Source of the DNA: Myxococcus xanthus
GTDB lineage: Bacteria; Myxococcota; Myxococcia; Myxococcales; Myxococcaceae
Length of the DNA stretch: 64,000 bases
NCBI RefSeq assembly: GCF_006402735.1
Contig: NZ_CP017174.1
Span: forward strand, 8,722,001 to 8,786,000
Direction of reading: 5' to 3'
Positions within the stretch are counted from its first letter, which is position 1, and every line of letters begins with the position of its first letter. The position numbers were made by a program, and so were the translations under genes. The notes under the pieces were generated by a model that did not search any database, was not told the DNA's origin, and worked only from the letters and a program-made list of their open reading frames with translations. Shown here piece by piece: positions 8,459 to 17,443 of this stretch.

Positions 8459-9613
8459 CTACAGCAGCGAGCAGAGCAGCCCGGGGAAGCGTGAACCGGA
8501 GGGGCAGTTGTCGCCCTGGCAGTACACGACGCCCGAATCGATGGCGGGGTTGGCCAGCAGCGCGGGAACCTTCACGTTGCAGGTGCCAATGGCGCTGTTG
8601 CCGGACGCGTCCTGCACGGCGTACGTGAAGTTGTAGACACGGCCGTTGCCCAGCAGGGCCGCCTCGGCGCGAACCATCGCGGACTTGCGGTCCGGGGTCA
8701 GCTTGATGTCGTCACACGCCAGCAGCCGCAGCAGGGACAGCGCGTCGTTGGACTCGTCGGAGGTCACGCGGATGATGCTGGCTGACGCATCCAGGTCGAG
8801 CTCGCCGCCGCAGTTGTCGACGGCCGGCATCGCGCAGTCAGACAGGGGCACCAGCACGTAGTCGGAGCCCAGGACCGGCTGGATCACCAGGCCGCGGTTG
8901 GCGCCCGGCGTGGGGGCGCTGACGTCGACGACGGTCACGTTCGCCGAGCACGTGCTGGAGGCCGCGCCGTCGGAGACCAGGAGCTGCGCGCTCGTGGTGC
9001 CCAGCCCATAGGGGCCCGCGGGCGACTGCTCCACGGAGAACGGCCCCGGGAAGCCGTCCGGGTCGAACGAGCCGTTATCGATGCTGGCGCTGCCCTGACA
9101 GGCCGCGTTCGCGGGGACGGTGACGCTCTGACAGCTGGCCACCGGCTGCTGGTTGGTGGCACAGGGAATCTCGAAATCGATGGAGGCGAAGTTGTTGTCC
9201 TCGTCATCCTCCGGATAGGTGCCGTCCTCGTCCGCGACGACCACCACCTTCGTGGTGCCCTCCGGCACCGTGTACGACAGCGAGAAGGGGAAGGTCTCAC
9301 CGCCCACCAGCCAGGGGACGCTGATGGTGCCCAGCCGCACGCCGCCAGCGCCCGGCGTCCCCGCGTACACCGCCGCGGTGGAGTTCCCGATGCCCGTGGG
9401 CCGCTCGTTCTTGATGGCCGCGGAGAGCGTCAGCGCCGTCGCCGCGCACGATGCGGACAGGTCCACCACGCTCAGGTCCAGCCCCGTCTCCTTCGCCTCC
9501 TGACGCTGGACCTCCATGTCGATGGTTGCAGGGCTCTCCTCGGGAAGGGTGCCCTCACAGCCCGTCAGAAGAAACAACGCCGTCAACGTCGAGACGCCAT
9601 GATTCCGTGTCAT
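8459..9613 (-). CDS. Exported lipoprotein with CARDB-like domain
   Basis: A 384-residue protein. The ATG at 9613 is chosen over the GTG at 9640 because it starts a compact lipoprotein signal (MTRNHGVSTLTALFLLTGC) with lipobox LLTGC and Cys19 as the predicted lipidated residue. Residues about 40-150 look like a CARDB/beta-sandwich domain (ALTLSAAIKNERPTGIGN, FSLSYTVPEGTTKVVV, YPEDDEDNNFASIDFEIPC). A second beta-rich part has HYR-like text (FDPDGFPGPFSVEQSPAGPY, TVVDVSAPTPG). Ten or more Cys residues suggest disulfides outside the cytoplasm. The precise role is unknown; binding or adhesion at the cell surface is only an inference. Confidence 0.82.
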   Translation of the reverse strand: MTRNHGVSTLTALFLLTGCEGTLPEESPATIDMEVQRQEAKETGLDLSVVDLSASCAATALTLSAAIKNERPTGIGNSTAAVYAGTPGAGGVRLGTISVPWLVGGETFPFSLSYTVPEGTTKVVVVADEDGTYPEDDEDNNFASIDFEIPCATNQQPVASCQSVTVPANAACQGSASIDNGSFDPDGFPGPFSVEQSPAGPYGLGTTSAQLLVSDGAASSTCSANVTVVDVSAPTPGANRGLVIQPVLGSDYVLVPLSDCAMPAVDNCGGELDLDASASIIRVTSDESNDALSLLRLLACDDIKLTPDRKSAMVRAEAALLGNGRVYNFTYAVQDASGNSAIGTCNVKVPALLANPAIDSGVVYCQGDNCPSGSRFPGLLCSLL

Positions 9614-10058
9614 GTCTGGTTCCTGGCATGCCGGGAGCACGCCTGCTCAGCAGGGGGGGAATGCCTCTCAACGAGGCAACTCTTTTATGTCGAGTCGATT
9701 CCCCGGATACCACGGACTCCCAGTGTATGTGGAGACAATTATTTTCACCAGCCTGTATGAAGTCTGCGCTCCCACCAGGGTGGCTGACGACACCTCGCCT
9801 TGATTCTTGATAATCCAGACAGGGAGCGATGCATGCCTGACACCCCTGGGTGTCATTATCGACGATGAATACACACGTCCCCAAGACAGGCGCCGTGTAG
9901 CCACGGCCCCATGAGTCAAACAAGACATATCCAAGCAAAAGCCGACATCATGGCCAAACCCCGCATCGTGTCGCGGTGGACACCCGGGGCGTCCACGGGC
10001 GGACGCATCGCCCTGGGGCCCTGGCGGACATTGGACTTCAGTACAAGGCTACGGCCTC
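9614..10058. other. AT-richer intergenic region
   Basis: This 445-bp gap lies between the divergent lipoprotein and receiver genes. Around 9715-9770 and 9800-9880 base composition is clearly less GC-rich than the flanks, for example a run GACAATTATTTTCACC at 9733-9748, typical of promoter or horizontally acquired DNA. The overlapping open frames on both strands have non-Myxococcus codon use and no recognisable domain. An AAGG element at 10045-10048 fits the receiver gene start. Confidence 0.4.
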
Positions 10059-10427
10059 ATGTCCACGCCCAACCTCGTCCTCCTCGTGGAAGACCATGCC
10101 GACAGCCGGGAGCTGTTGGAGGAGTTCCTCACCCTGGAGGGCTTCACCGTGGAGACGGCGGGCAACGGACTGTCCGCCTGGGAGCGCCTGAGCCGCCCGC
10201 CCCTGCCGGATGCCGTCCTCCTGGACCTGATGATGCCGGTGATGAGCGGCTGGGAGCTGATGCGCCACGTGCGCGAGGACGCGCGGCTGAGCACCCTGCC
10301 GGTGGTGGTGGTCTCCGGGGCTGGGAGCTCCCAGCCCCTGCCGGAGGGCATCCGGGCCACGGTGCCCAAGCCCGTGGATTTATTCGAGCTGCGCGCCACC
10401 CTGGAGCGGGTGGTGAGCCCCAGCTGA
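10059..10427 (+). CDS. Stand-alone response regulator receiver protein
   Basis: A 122-residue single receiver domain with the standard pocket: E11/D12, phospho-acceptor D56 in AVLLDLMMP, S86 and K104 in VPKPVDLFEL. There is no output domain, so it probably works by phosphotransfer or protein contact, like CheY- or DivK-type regulators. Its stop codon lies 5 bp from the stop of the convergent hybrid-sensor-like kinase gene, so the two are not an operon. It may still be a functional partner of that kinase or of the next one; this is not shown by sequence. Confidence 0.9.
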   Translation: MSTPNLVLLVEDHADSRELLEEFLTLEGFTVETAGNGLSAWERLSRPPLPDAVLLDLMMPVMSGWELMRHVREDARLSTLPVVVVSGAGSSQPLPEGIRATVPKPVDLFELRATLERVVSPS

Positions 10428-10432
10428 GCGCG

Positions 10433-12997
10433 TCAGCCCGTCGGCAGGCGGGGCAGCGTCACCCGGACGGTGGTGCCCGCCTGGGCGGTGGAGGTCACCT
10501 CGATACGTCCGCCGTGGCCCTTCACCACCTGCTCGACGATGTAGAGCCCCAGCCCCAGCCCACTGCTGCTCCCTCCGCCGACACCCTCCATAGCGCCGCG
10601 CCGGAAGGGGTCGAAGAGCCGGGGGAGCATCTCCGGGGAGATGGGCTCGCCGGGGTTGTGGACTTCCAGCACCACGAAGTCGCCACCGTCATACAACTTG
10701 AAGGACACGGGCGCGTCCGCGGGGCTGTATTGGAGCGCGTTGCCCCCCAGGTTGCTGACCACCTGGAGCAGCCGGTCCTCGTCCCACTCCCCTTCGTAGC
10801 GGCCCGGCTCCACCCGGAACGCCAGCTTGCGCTCGGGCCAGGCCGCCTCCAATTCATCCACCCCCAGCCGGACCACGGACCGCAAATCACCGGCCGTGCG
10901 TTGGATGGGAATGCCGCCGCCCAGCCGCCCGCGCGTGAAGTCGAGCAGCTCTGAAATCATGCGTTTCATCCGGTCACCGGAGCGGGCGATGCGCGTCACC
11001 AGCCGGCGCTCGCGCTCCGGAAGCGCCTCGCTGTGCAACAACTGCGTCGCGGACAGCTGGATGGCATTGAGCGGGTTGCGCAGGTCATGACTGACAATGG
11101 CGATGAGCCGCTCGCCGAAGCGGACCGCCTGTAGCGCGGCCTCCTGGGCTCGGCGCCGTTCGGAGACATCCACCATGGTGGCCACCGCCGCGATGATGGT
11201 GCCCTCCCGGTCCACGATGGGCGAGCTGGACAGGAGGACCGTGACGTACTGGCCATCCTCGCGGGGGATGAGCATCTCCTCGCCCTGCACCACCTCGCCG
11301 TGGCGCAGGCTGCGCGCCAACGGCAGCGCCTCCATGGCGTAGGGCCGCCCGTCCGGGCGCAGCGAGACGCCATAGTCCTCCACGTAGTCCTGCATCGACG
11401 CGGAGGGATGAAACGGCTTGCCGGTGATGACCTCCACCTGGCGGCTGGCCATCACCAACCGGCCGGACGGCGCGTCCGCGATGAAGACGCCCGCGGGCAT
11501 CTGGTCCAGCACCGACGCCAGCCGCGCGCGCTCGGCCTCGATGGCGCCCAACAGCCGCTGCCGGTCCATCTCCATGGCGCGGCGCTGGGTGATGTCCACC
11601 ACGGTGGCCACCCGCTGCACCACGCGGCCGACCTCATCCTTGAAGGCCGTGACGTGCGTGAAGGCGGGGAAGCGGGTGCCATCCTTCCGGATGTGCAGGG
11701 ATTCGTATTCGTGTGACGGCTTGGAGTTCGCCACCGCCACGTGCCGGGGCAACACGCCGCGCGCTTCCGGCGCATAGGTGTCCTCCAGCCGCCGTCCGGT
11801 CAGCTCCTCCGGCGAGTAGCCATGCATGCGAGCGAAGGCGGGGTTCACCTCGCGCAGCCGCTCCTCGGCCGCGTCCACCACCGCCACGCCCACGCCCAGC
11901 CGCTTGAAGACCTGCGCCCACCGCCGCAGGCCCGCTTCACTCTCCCGGAGGCGCTCCAGGGACGCCTCCGCCACGGCGCGCGCCTCGCGCTCGCGGGCAT
12001 GCGCCTGGGCCTGCAGCAGCAGCGCGGTGGTGCGAGCCGCCATGGCCCGGAAGAGGAACTGGTCCTCTTCCGACAGTTCATGGGTGGCGCGGCTGCCCAT
12101 CAGCACCACGCCCATCAACTGCTCTCCCAAGAGCAACGGCACACCGAACAACGCGGACAGGTCCGCATCGCGCAAGGACGGCTCGCTCACCCGGCTGTCC
12201 GTGCGCGCCGCGCGCACCAGCAGCGGCTGTCGCGTGGCCGCGATGGTGCCCGTGAAGCCCGCCCCCATGTGCACCACGTCCCCCACGGCCATCCCCGTGC
12301 CCACCACGCTCTCCACCCGCAGGACGTCCTCTTCCAGCAGCAGGACGGCCGCCACGTCCACCACGGCCACGGTCTCCCGCAGGACCTGTAGGAGGGCCGG
12401 CAACAGCTCCGCGGCGTCGGCGCTGCCCAGGGCCGCGGTGCTGATGCGGTCCAGCGCCTGCAACGTGCGCTCGCGCGCCAGCGAGTAGCGGCTGACGGAG
12501 GCCGCCACCGCCTCATCCATGGCCTCGTGGAAGACGAGCTCCGCCTCCGGGCGGTGGGTGGCGTTCTCCCGGGACGTCCACAAGCGCAGCACGCACGCGC
12601 GCAGCAGCCGGTACTCCGTCACCACCTGCCGCAGGTCGAAGCCTTCCCCCAGCCGCTCAATGGCGTGCCGGTCCGGAATGTCCCCCAGGCCGTCCTCCAC
12701 GCCGCCGGGCGAGTCGCGGCGCATCAGCGAGGCGACGACCTCCAGCAGCCGGGGCAACCCGTCTCGCAGCGCGAGCCTTGGCAGCGCCTGGGCCGCGGGG
12801 ATGCGGCGCACCTCCACCTCCCACGCGGACATGATGGATTCCCGCTGCTGTAGAAGGAACTCGGCCAGGAGGATGGGCACAATCTCGTGGATGTAGGCGT
12901 CAGAGCCATCGACGACAACAGCAAAGCGCTCCGAGTGCCCGGCAGCGGAAATGTCCGAAAGCGTGCAGCCACCTCGCACGTCCGGAGTGCGTGTCAC
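10433..12997 (-). CDS. Sensor histidine kinase: RsbRD-GAF-PAS-PAS-HisKA-HATPase
   Basis: An 854-residue soluble kinase. The GTG at 12997 is chosen because AAGGAG lies 5 bp upstream; longer starts would run into the divergent gene. The N-terminal 150 residues resemble an RsbT co-antagonist (RsbRD) domain (ILLAEFLLQQRESIMSAW). This is followed by a GAF-type domain, a PAS domain (VNPAFARMHGYSPEELTGRR), a second PAS with MPAGVFIADA, HisKA with H637 in VSHDLRNPL, and HATPase_c (NLGGNALQYSP, GLGLGLYIVEQVV). The signal it senses is unknown. It is transcribed divergently from the membrane kinase 62 bp away and convergently with the stand-alone receiver. Confidence 0.92.
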   Translation of the reverse strand: MTRTPDVRGGCTLSDISAAGHSERFAVVVDGSDAYIHEIVPILLAEFLLQQRESIMSAWEVEVRRIPAAQALPRLALRDGLPRLLEVVASLMRRDSPGGVEDGLGDIPDRHAIERLGEGFDLRQVVTEYRLLRACVLRLWTSRENATHRPEAELVFHEAMDEAVAASVSRYSLARERTLQALDRISTAALGSADAAELLPALLQVLRETVAVVDVAAVLLLEEDVLRVESVVGTGMAVGDVVHMGAGFTGTIAATRQPLLVRAARTDSRVSEPSLRDADLSALFGVPLLLGEQLMGVVLMGSRATHELSEEDQFLFRAMAARTTALLLQAQAHAREREARAVAEASLERLRESEAGLRRWAQVFKRLGVGVAVVDAAEERLREVNPAFARMHGYSPEELTGRRLEDTYAPEARGVLPRHVAVANSKPSHEYESLHIRKDGTRFPAFTHVTAFKDEVGRVVQRVATVVDITQRRAMEMDRQRLLGAIEAERARLASVLDQMPAGVFIADAPSGRLVMASRQVEVITGKPFHPSASMQDYVEDYGVSLRPDGRPYAMEALPLARSLRHGEVVQGEEMLIPREDGQYVTVLLSSSPIVDREGTIIAAVATMVDVSERRRAQEAALQAVRFGERLIAIVSHDLRNPLNAIQLSATQLLHSEALPERERRLVTRIARSGDRMKRMISELLDFTRGRLGGGIPIQRTAGDLRSVVRLGVDELEAAWPERKLAFRVEPGRYEGEWDEDRLLQVVSNLGGNALQYSPADAPVSFKLYDGGDFVVLEVHNPGEPISPEMLPRLFDPFRRGAMEGVGGGSSSGLGLGLYIVEQVVKGHGGRIEVTSTAQAGTTVRVTLPRLPTG

Positions 12998-13059
12998 GGA
13001 CACTCCTTGAAATGAGCGCTGGAGGCCGCCAGGGGTGGCGCTGTTAGGGTCCCTTCGAC

Positions 13060-15357
13060 ATGAGCGGGCGCGCACGGTTTGCCTGGGCGCTGGTGGTGGG
13101 GCTGTTGGGCCATGCGCTCAACCGATTTCCCGTGGAGCTCATCCCAGGCATCGACATCCTGCTGGGCTTCTTCCTCATCATCCCCGCGGCCCCGCTGCTG
13201 GGGCCCTGGTGCGCGGGGCTCGCGGCCGGCATCGCCATGTCCGTCACCGTCCAGATGTGGGGCCACCCCTGGAGCATGCTGGGTTCGATGATGGAAGGGG
13301 TCGTCCTGGGCGCGCTGACCCGGCGCTACTGGCCCCTTCAGGCGGACGGGATTTTCTGGCTGGGAGGCATCCCCTACCTCATCGTCAGCTATCACCTGGG
13401 CGAGGACGTCACGGCGACGAGCACGTTCGCCATTGCCTTCAAGCAGGCGCTCAACAGCCTGGTGCCGGCGCTGCTGACGCAGGTGGTGCTGATGACGCCC
13501 ATGGCGCGCGCGCGGCTGTGGCCCCTGCTGACGCCCGCGCTGCGCACCTTCACCTTGTCGTCGGCGGTGGGCTCGGCGCTGCTGCTGGCGCTGGTGCTGC
13601 CGTTGCTGATGGTGGGGACGCTGGAGGGTCGCGCCCGCTATGCCGCCGAGCGGCGGCGGATGGATGACCAGGGCCTCTCCACCGCCCACCTGCTGGCGGA
13701 GACGGTGGACGCGGAGCTGTCCACCGCCCAATCCCAGACCGCCTTGCTGGCGAGCGTCGTCATGGATTGGTGGGAGCGCGAAGGGGAGCGTCCGCCCCAG
13801 CCGCAGTTGGAGGAGCTGCTGCGGGACTGGGTGTATCACTCCGCGTTCGCGCTCAACTGCAGCATCGGGGACAGCGACGGCAGCCTGGTGGCCATCTGGC
13901 CGCCGCTGGGCGTGGCCGCCCAACCGGTGGCGGGCTCCAACTTCGCCGACCGCGCCTACTTCCGGGACGTCCGCAGCAAGCGCGCGCCCGTGGTGAGTGG
14001 CGTGTTCGCGGGCCGGGCCACGGTGACGGGCCCCGTCATGGTCGCCGTCGCGCCGTTGCTGCGGCAGCAGCGCTTCGAAGGCTTCACGTCGGTGGCCATC
14101 AACCTGCCTCGGATGCGGGCGGTGGCGCAGGAGCGTCTGGCTCCGGGTCAGCGCGCGCTGCTGGTGGACCCGGACGGCAACGTGGCCTTCGACACCGGCG
14201 CCACACCCGGGCCGGAGCCCCAGTCCCTGAAGGGCACCGCGTTGGGGGAGATGCTGTCGACGCTGCCCGCCACGGGCACCCGCACCTACGACACGGAGCC
14301 CCAGGCCCCCCCGTTGCGGCGGACCCTGGGGGCGCGGCACCTGGCCACCGCGACGCTGCTCCAACCGGGTTGGCGCGTCCTGGTGGAGCATCCGATGCAC
14401 GACATGGACTTCAGCGTCATCGGCACCTACAGCGCGCTGCTGGCCACGCTGGCACTGGCGCTGGTGCTGGCCATTCCCGTCACCCGCCTGCTGACGCGCA
14501 TGCTCTCCAGGCCGGTGGAAGCCGTGTCCCATGCGGCCGGCCGCATGGCCGCGGGCGAACGCGACGTGCGCGCCTTCGGAGCGCTCCACCACTCAGGCGC
14601 CATCGAGGTGGAGAAGCTGGGCCTGGCCTTCGACGAGATGGCGGCCCGGCTCCAGCGGCACCTGGAGGAAGTGGAGCGCGTCAGCCAGGCCAAGGCGGCC
14701 TTCTTCTCCATCGCCAGCCATGAGCTGAAGACGCCCCTGGCCACCCTCAAGCTGCGCTTGCAGCGGCTGCGTCCGGACACCGTGCGCCAGCAGGACCTGG
14801 TCCTCATGGACCGGCAGGTGGACCGGCTGGCGCGGCTGGTCAACCAACTGCTGGATGTGTCCGAGCTGGCCAGCGGCCGGCTGTCACTGGCGCAGGTGCC
14901 CCTGGAGCTGTCAGCGCTGGTGAGGCGGGTGTCGGAGCGGCGCGCGGCGTCCGCGCCCCAGCACCCACTGAAGCTGAGCCTGGAGCGCGTGGACGGTTGG
15001 TGGGACGAGCCCCGGCTGGAGCAGGTCGTCTACAACCTGGTGGACAACGCCATCCGCTACAGCCCGGAGGGCGGACCGGTGGAGGTGGTGCTCCGGCGGG
15101 AGGACGGTGACGCGCTGCTGGAGGTGAAGGACCGGGGCGTGGGACTGGGGCCGCGCGGGGGCGAGGAGCTCTTCAGCCGGGCGCTTCGCGGCGGCACGCT
15201 GTCCACCATCAGCCGCGTGGAGGGATTGGGCGTGGGATTGTATTTGAGCCGTGAAATCATCACCCGCCATGGCGGAAGCATCCACCTGGCCGCCCGCGAA
15301 GGCGGCGGCACCTGCGCCACGGTCCGCCTGCCCCGGAACGACCCGCGCGAGGCGTGA
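13060..15357 (+). CDS. Membrane sensor histidine kinase with cache-like sensor and HAMP
   Basis: A 765-residue inner-membrane kinase. About 190 N-terminal residues form several hydrophobic helices resembling a QueT- or MASE-like membrane module. A periplasmic stretch (about 200-450) resembles a double-cache domain (NFADRAYFRDVRSKRAPVVS, GRATVTGPVMVAVAPL). Then come another membrane helix, a HAMP linker (TRLLTRMLSRPVEAVSHAAG), HisKA with H554 in IASHELKTPL, and HATPase_c (NLVDNAIRYSPEGG, DRGVGLG, GLGVGLYLSREII). It likely senses a small periplasmic molecule; ligand and partner are unknown. It is divergent from the RsbRD kinase, sharing a 62-bp promoter gap. Confidence 0.92.
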   Translation: MSGRARFAWALVVGLLGHALNRFPVELIPGIDILLGFFLIIPAAPLLGPWCAGLAAGIAMSVTVQMWGHPWSMLGSMMEGVVLGALTRRYWPLQADGIFWLGGIPYLIVSYHLGEDVTATSTFAIAFKQALNSLVPALLTQVVLMTPMARARLWPLLTPALRTFTLSSAVGSALLLALVLPLLMVGTLEGRARYAAERRRMDDQGLSTAHLLAETVDAELSTAQSQTALLASVVMDWWEREGERPPQPQLEELLRDWVYHSAFALNCSIGDSDGSLVAIWPPLGVAAQPVAGSNFADRAYFRDVRSKRAPVVSGVFAGRATVTGPVMVAVAPLLRQQRFEGFTSVAINLPRMRAVAQERLAPGQRALLVDPDGNVAFDTGATPGPEPQSLKGTALGEMLSTLPATGTRTYDTEPQAPPLRRTLGARHLATATLLQPGWRVLVEHPMHDMDFSVIGTYSALLATLALALVLAIPVTRLLTRMLSRPVEAVSHAAGRMAAGERDVRAFGALHHSGAIEVEKLGLAFDEMAARLQRHLEEVERVSQAKAAFFSIASHELKTPLATLKLRLQRLRPDTVRQQDLVLMDRQVDRLARLVNQLLDVSELASGRLSLAQVPLELSALVRRVSERRAASAPQHPLKLSLERVDGWWDEPRLEQVVYNLVDNAIRYSPEGGPVEVVLRREDGDALLEVKDRGVGLGPRGGEELFSRALRGGTLSTISRVEGLGVGLYLSREIITRHGGSIHLAAREGGGTCATVRLPRNDPREA

Positions 15358-15369
15358 CGCGCTCGCCCT

Positions 15370-15648
15370 CTATGGGTCGACGGGTGGCACGTCGGGCCAG
15401 GGCTGCGGCAAGGAAGGCGCGGCCACGTGTGTCAGCCGTAACAAGCTGCGTCCCAGGTCGAGCTGGTAGCGGACGCGAAAACCCGAGTCGAGCACCACCA
15501 ACCCACCCTGGTCCGACATCAAAGGCCCGTCGAGCGGAAGGCCCGCGGCGAGAGCCCCCAGCTCACACTGGAGCTTCTCTCGCACCGGAGTCGAACATCC
15601 TGCCAGGGTCCGGAGTGCCCGGGGAGCGAGCTGAAGTCGAAGGGCCAT
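15370..15648 (-). CDS. Small hypothetical protein
   Basis: A 92-residue frame, ATG at 15648, converging on the membrane kinase gene with a 12-bp gap. The text MALRLQLAPRALRTLAG and GFRVRYQLDLGRSLLRLTHV has a weak resemblance in order to RelE/ParE-type toxins (an N-terminal helix, then strands ending LTHV), but no antitoxin gene is adjacent and key residues cannot be assigned. Codon use is compatible with coding. I would annotate it as hypothetical; the toxin idea is a guess. Confidence 0.45.
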   Translation of the reverse strand: MALRLQLAPRALRTLAGCSTPVREKLQCELGALAAGLPLDGPLMSDQGGLVVLDSGFRVRYQLDLGRSLLRLTHVAAPSLPQPWPDVPPVDP

Positions 15649-16225
15649 GGTCGTTTCACACTGACGAGCCGTGGCGATGACGACAAGCTGTACCCGAAGT
15701 GCCTATTTGACGTCGGCTTCCAGCCCCATGAGGGGACCACCCCTCACTTCGCTGTGGAGTGCCAGACACCCAAGGGCGGTGAAGACGCCGTCCAGCCGAT
15801 ATTACCGCTGCCGCGCGAGGATACGCCGCCCTTCGACATCGATGGCGCAGGTCGCTTCCATGTCCATGATGATGTTCTGCTTTTCACAGACATCCGGACG
15901 CAATGTCACACGGACGAATGTCACGCCTTCGGGGCCCGGGGATGCAATCACTTCGTACGAGAAACCTGTTTCATCCGCCGGTACCGGTTATCGAATCTGG
16001 ACGGGAAACGCTGGCGGGGTTGCCGTAGCGCCACCGAGGCTCGACTCCACCCAACCTGTTCAGCCCGTATCCGGGAAGAAACCTTTCAGGTGGGTATCGG
16101 CACAGCCCACAGGTCCTCGGGAAGCACCGGAGGCCCAGGTGTCGGGCATCGGACGCGGAGCGCGCTGGCCCCTGGCGCATCCCTCGGGTCCGGGGTATCC
16201 GAGCCCCCTCGCCTCTTCTTCCACC
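15649..16225. other. Degenerate coding region, strand ambiguous
   Basis: This 577-bp gap has lower GC than its flanks and protein-like text on both strands. On plus, one frame from about 15661 reads GDDDKLYPKCLFDVGFQPHE and on to FDIDGAGRFHVHDD with no start. On minus, the codon-aligned frame reads GFSYEVIASPGPEGVTFVRV and ATCAIDVEGRRILARQR but is broken by TAA at 15802-15804 and 15988-15990 and by a TGA further upstream. Third-position GC slightly favours plus (about 71% against 61%). Either way no intact gene can be drawn. I read it as a decayed gene. Confidence 0.35.
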
Positions 16226-16915
16226 ATGTCCCGGCCGCTCCAGCACCTGCTTCTCGTCGAGGATGACCTCGCCTGGCGCGAGCGGCTGACCGTGGTTGCT
16301 CACGCGGAAGGGGTGAAGGTCTCCCACGCGGCGGATGGCCAGGAAGCCCTGGACTGGCTGTGCACGCGGCCCCGGGCGAGCCACCCTGATCTCATCCTCC
16401 TGGACCTGCTGCTGCCGCGGATGGACGGGTGGGAGCTCTACGGACAGCTCCGGACCAACGCGCGTCTGCGCCATCTGGGCGTGCTGATGTTCTCTGGCGC
16501 GCTGAGCGGCCAGGAGCCCCCGCTGGACGGCGTGGTGGGCTACCTGCGCAAGCCGCACGCGCCCGAGGCCGCAGATGGAGCGCTGCGCGCCCAGCTTCGC
16601 GGGCTCCCTGAGCTTCCCTCGCGGGACTCCGCCGAGCCCTACGCACTGCACCTGCCCGAGGACGTGTCCCTGCCGCTGCGCACCCTGCCGGGCGCCCTGA
16701 GCCACGCGGTGCGCCTGCACCTGCTGCGCGCCGCGGAGCTGGCGGGCACGGAGCTGCCCCTGGCCTCCACCTGGCTGATGGCGCTCCCCGGGACGCCCCC
16801 CTCGCTCCTGGTGACTGTGGACGGCGTGCAGGTGGAGCTGGAGGTGGATGACGCGCGGCGACGGCTCACCGTCAGCGACGTCACCCTGTCACCGAACCTG
16901 CGCCACGGCGCCTGA
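16226..16915 (+). CDS. Response regulator with uncharacterised C-terminal region
   Basis: A 229-residue protein. The ATG at 16226 begins the receiver (MSRPLQHLLLVEDD) and is preferred because upstream sequence loses coding character. The receiver has E12/D13, phospho-acceptor D60 in LILLDLLLPRMDGWEL and K109 in YLRKPHAPE. Residues about 125-229 form no recognised output domain; they are Leu/Ala-rich and end in beta-like text (LLVTVDGVQVELEVDDARRR). No DNA-binding helix-turn-helix is visible. It ends 4 bp before a MoxR-type ATPase remnant on the other strand. Confidence 0.88.
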   Translation: MSRPLQHLLLVEDDLAWRERLTVVAHAEGVKVSHAADGQEALDWLCTRPRASHPDLILLDLLLPRMDGWELYGQLRTNARLRHLGVLMFSGALSGQEPPLDGVVGYLRKPHAPEAADGALRAQLRGLPELPSRDSAEPYALHLPEDVSLPLRTLPGALSHAVRLHLLRAAELAGTELPLASTWLMALPGTPPSLLVTVDGVQVELEVDDARRRLTVSDVTLSPNLRHGA

Positions 16916-16919
16916 CGGC

Positions 16920-17243
16920 TCAAGGCACCGGCAAGTGCCGGACCTCACCGCTCTCCAAACATACACGAGCGGCCACAGGTCCGCGGTCCCTGGCGTGCGC
17001 CGGCCCGCGAGCGCCGCGGCGGCGGCGGGAGGTACTCGAAGTACGAGCCCCCAGGACACGTGCGGTGCGCCGCACGGCCTCGCTCTTCGCGGTGCCCGGC
17101 GGACCGATGACGAGCAGGTGCTCCCCCGCCACGGCGGAGAGCGCGACGAGCTCCACCATCGCCTCGCGTTCGACCAGGCCCCGGCCCGCACTGGGGAGTG
17201 CGTCACGAACGGCGGAGGCGGCGGATTCGAAGGAGATGGACAT
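16920..17243 (-). pseudogene. Truncated MoxR-type AAA ATPase
   Basis: The first 65 or so codons from the ATG at 17243 encode a normal start of a MoxR/RavA-type AAA ATPase, including a Walker A motif (VIGPPGTAKSEAVRR, then ARVLGA). In intact members ARYFEYL or similar follows. Here the expected FEYL text appears in a shifted frame, and the remainder is Arg-rich out-of-frame sequence ending after 107 codons, against a usual length above 300. Walker B, sensor and lid parts are missing. The gene is therefore a 5' remnant, probably frameshifted and then deleted. No VWA-domain partner gene is nearby. Confidence 0.7.
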
Positions 17244-17443
17244 GGCCCCCCCTAACTTCCGGACTTGCCCTCCGAAAGCACATGCAGGTCCCCTCCCCGC
17301 CCTCCATCCGCCAGGGCGGCAGTAGTTGGACTGTCCGCAGGGATGCGCATGGCCTCACCGAGGCATGCGTGTCTGCCTGATTTCATGACACGCAGCGGCA
17401 CTCGGAGTCCCCCACGGCGACCTCCAGGCATAGACTGCAACGC

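Noticed and set aside
12994..14592. Long minus-strand frame opposite the membrane kinase
   Set aside because: It is antisense to a gene with clear HisKA, HAMP and HATPase motifs; its product is His/Gln/Arg-rich without motifs.
15370..15648. Type II toxin (RelE/ParE-like) identity for the small gene
   Set aside because: The resemblance is only in general order of elements, and no antitoxin-like gene lies beside it.
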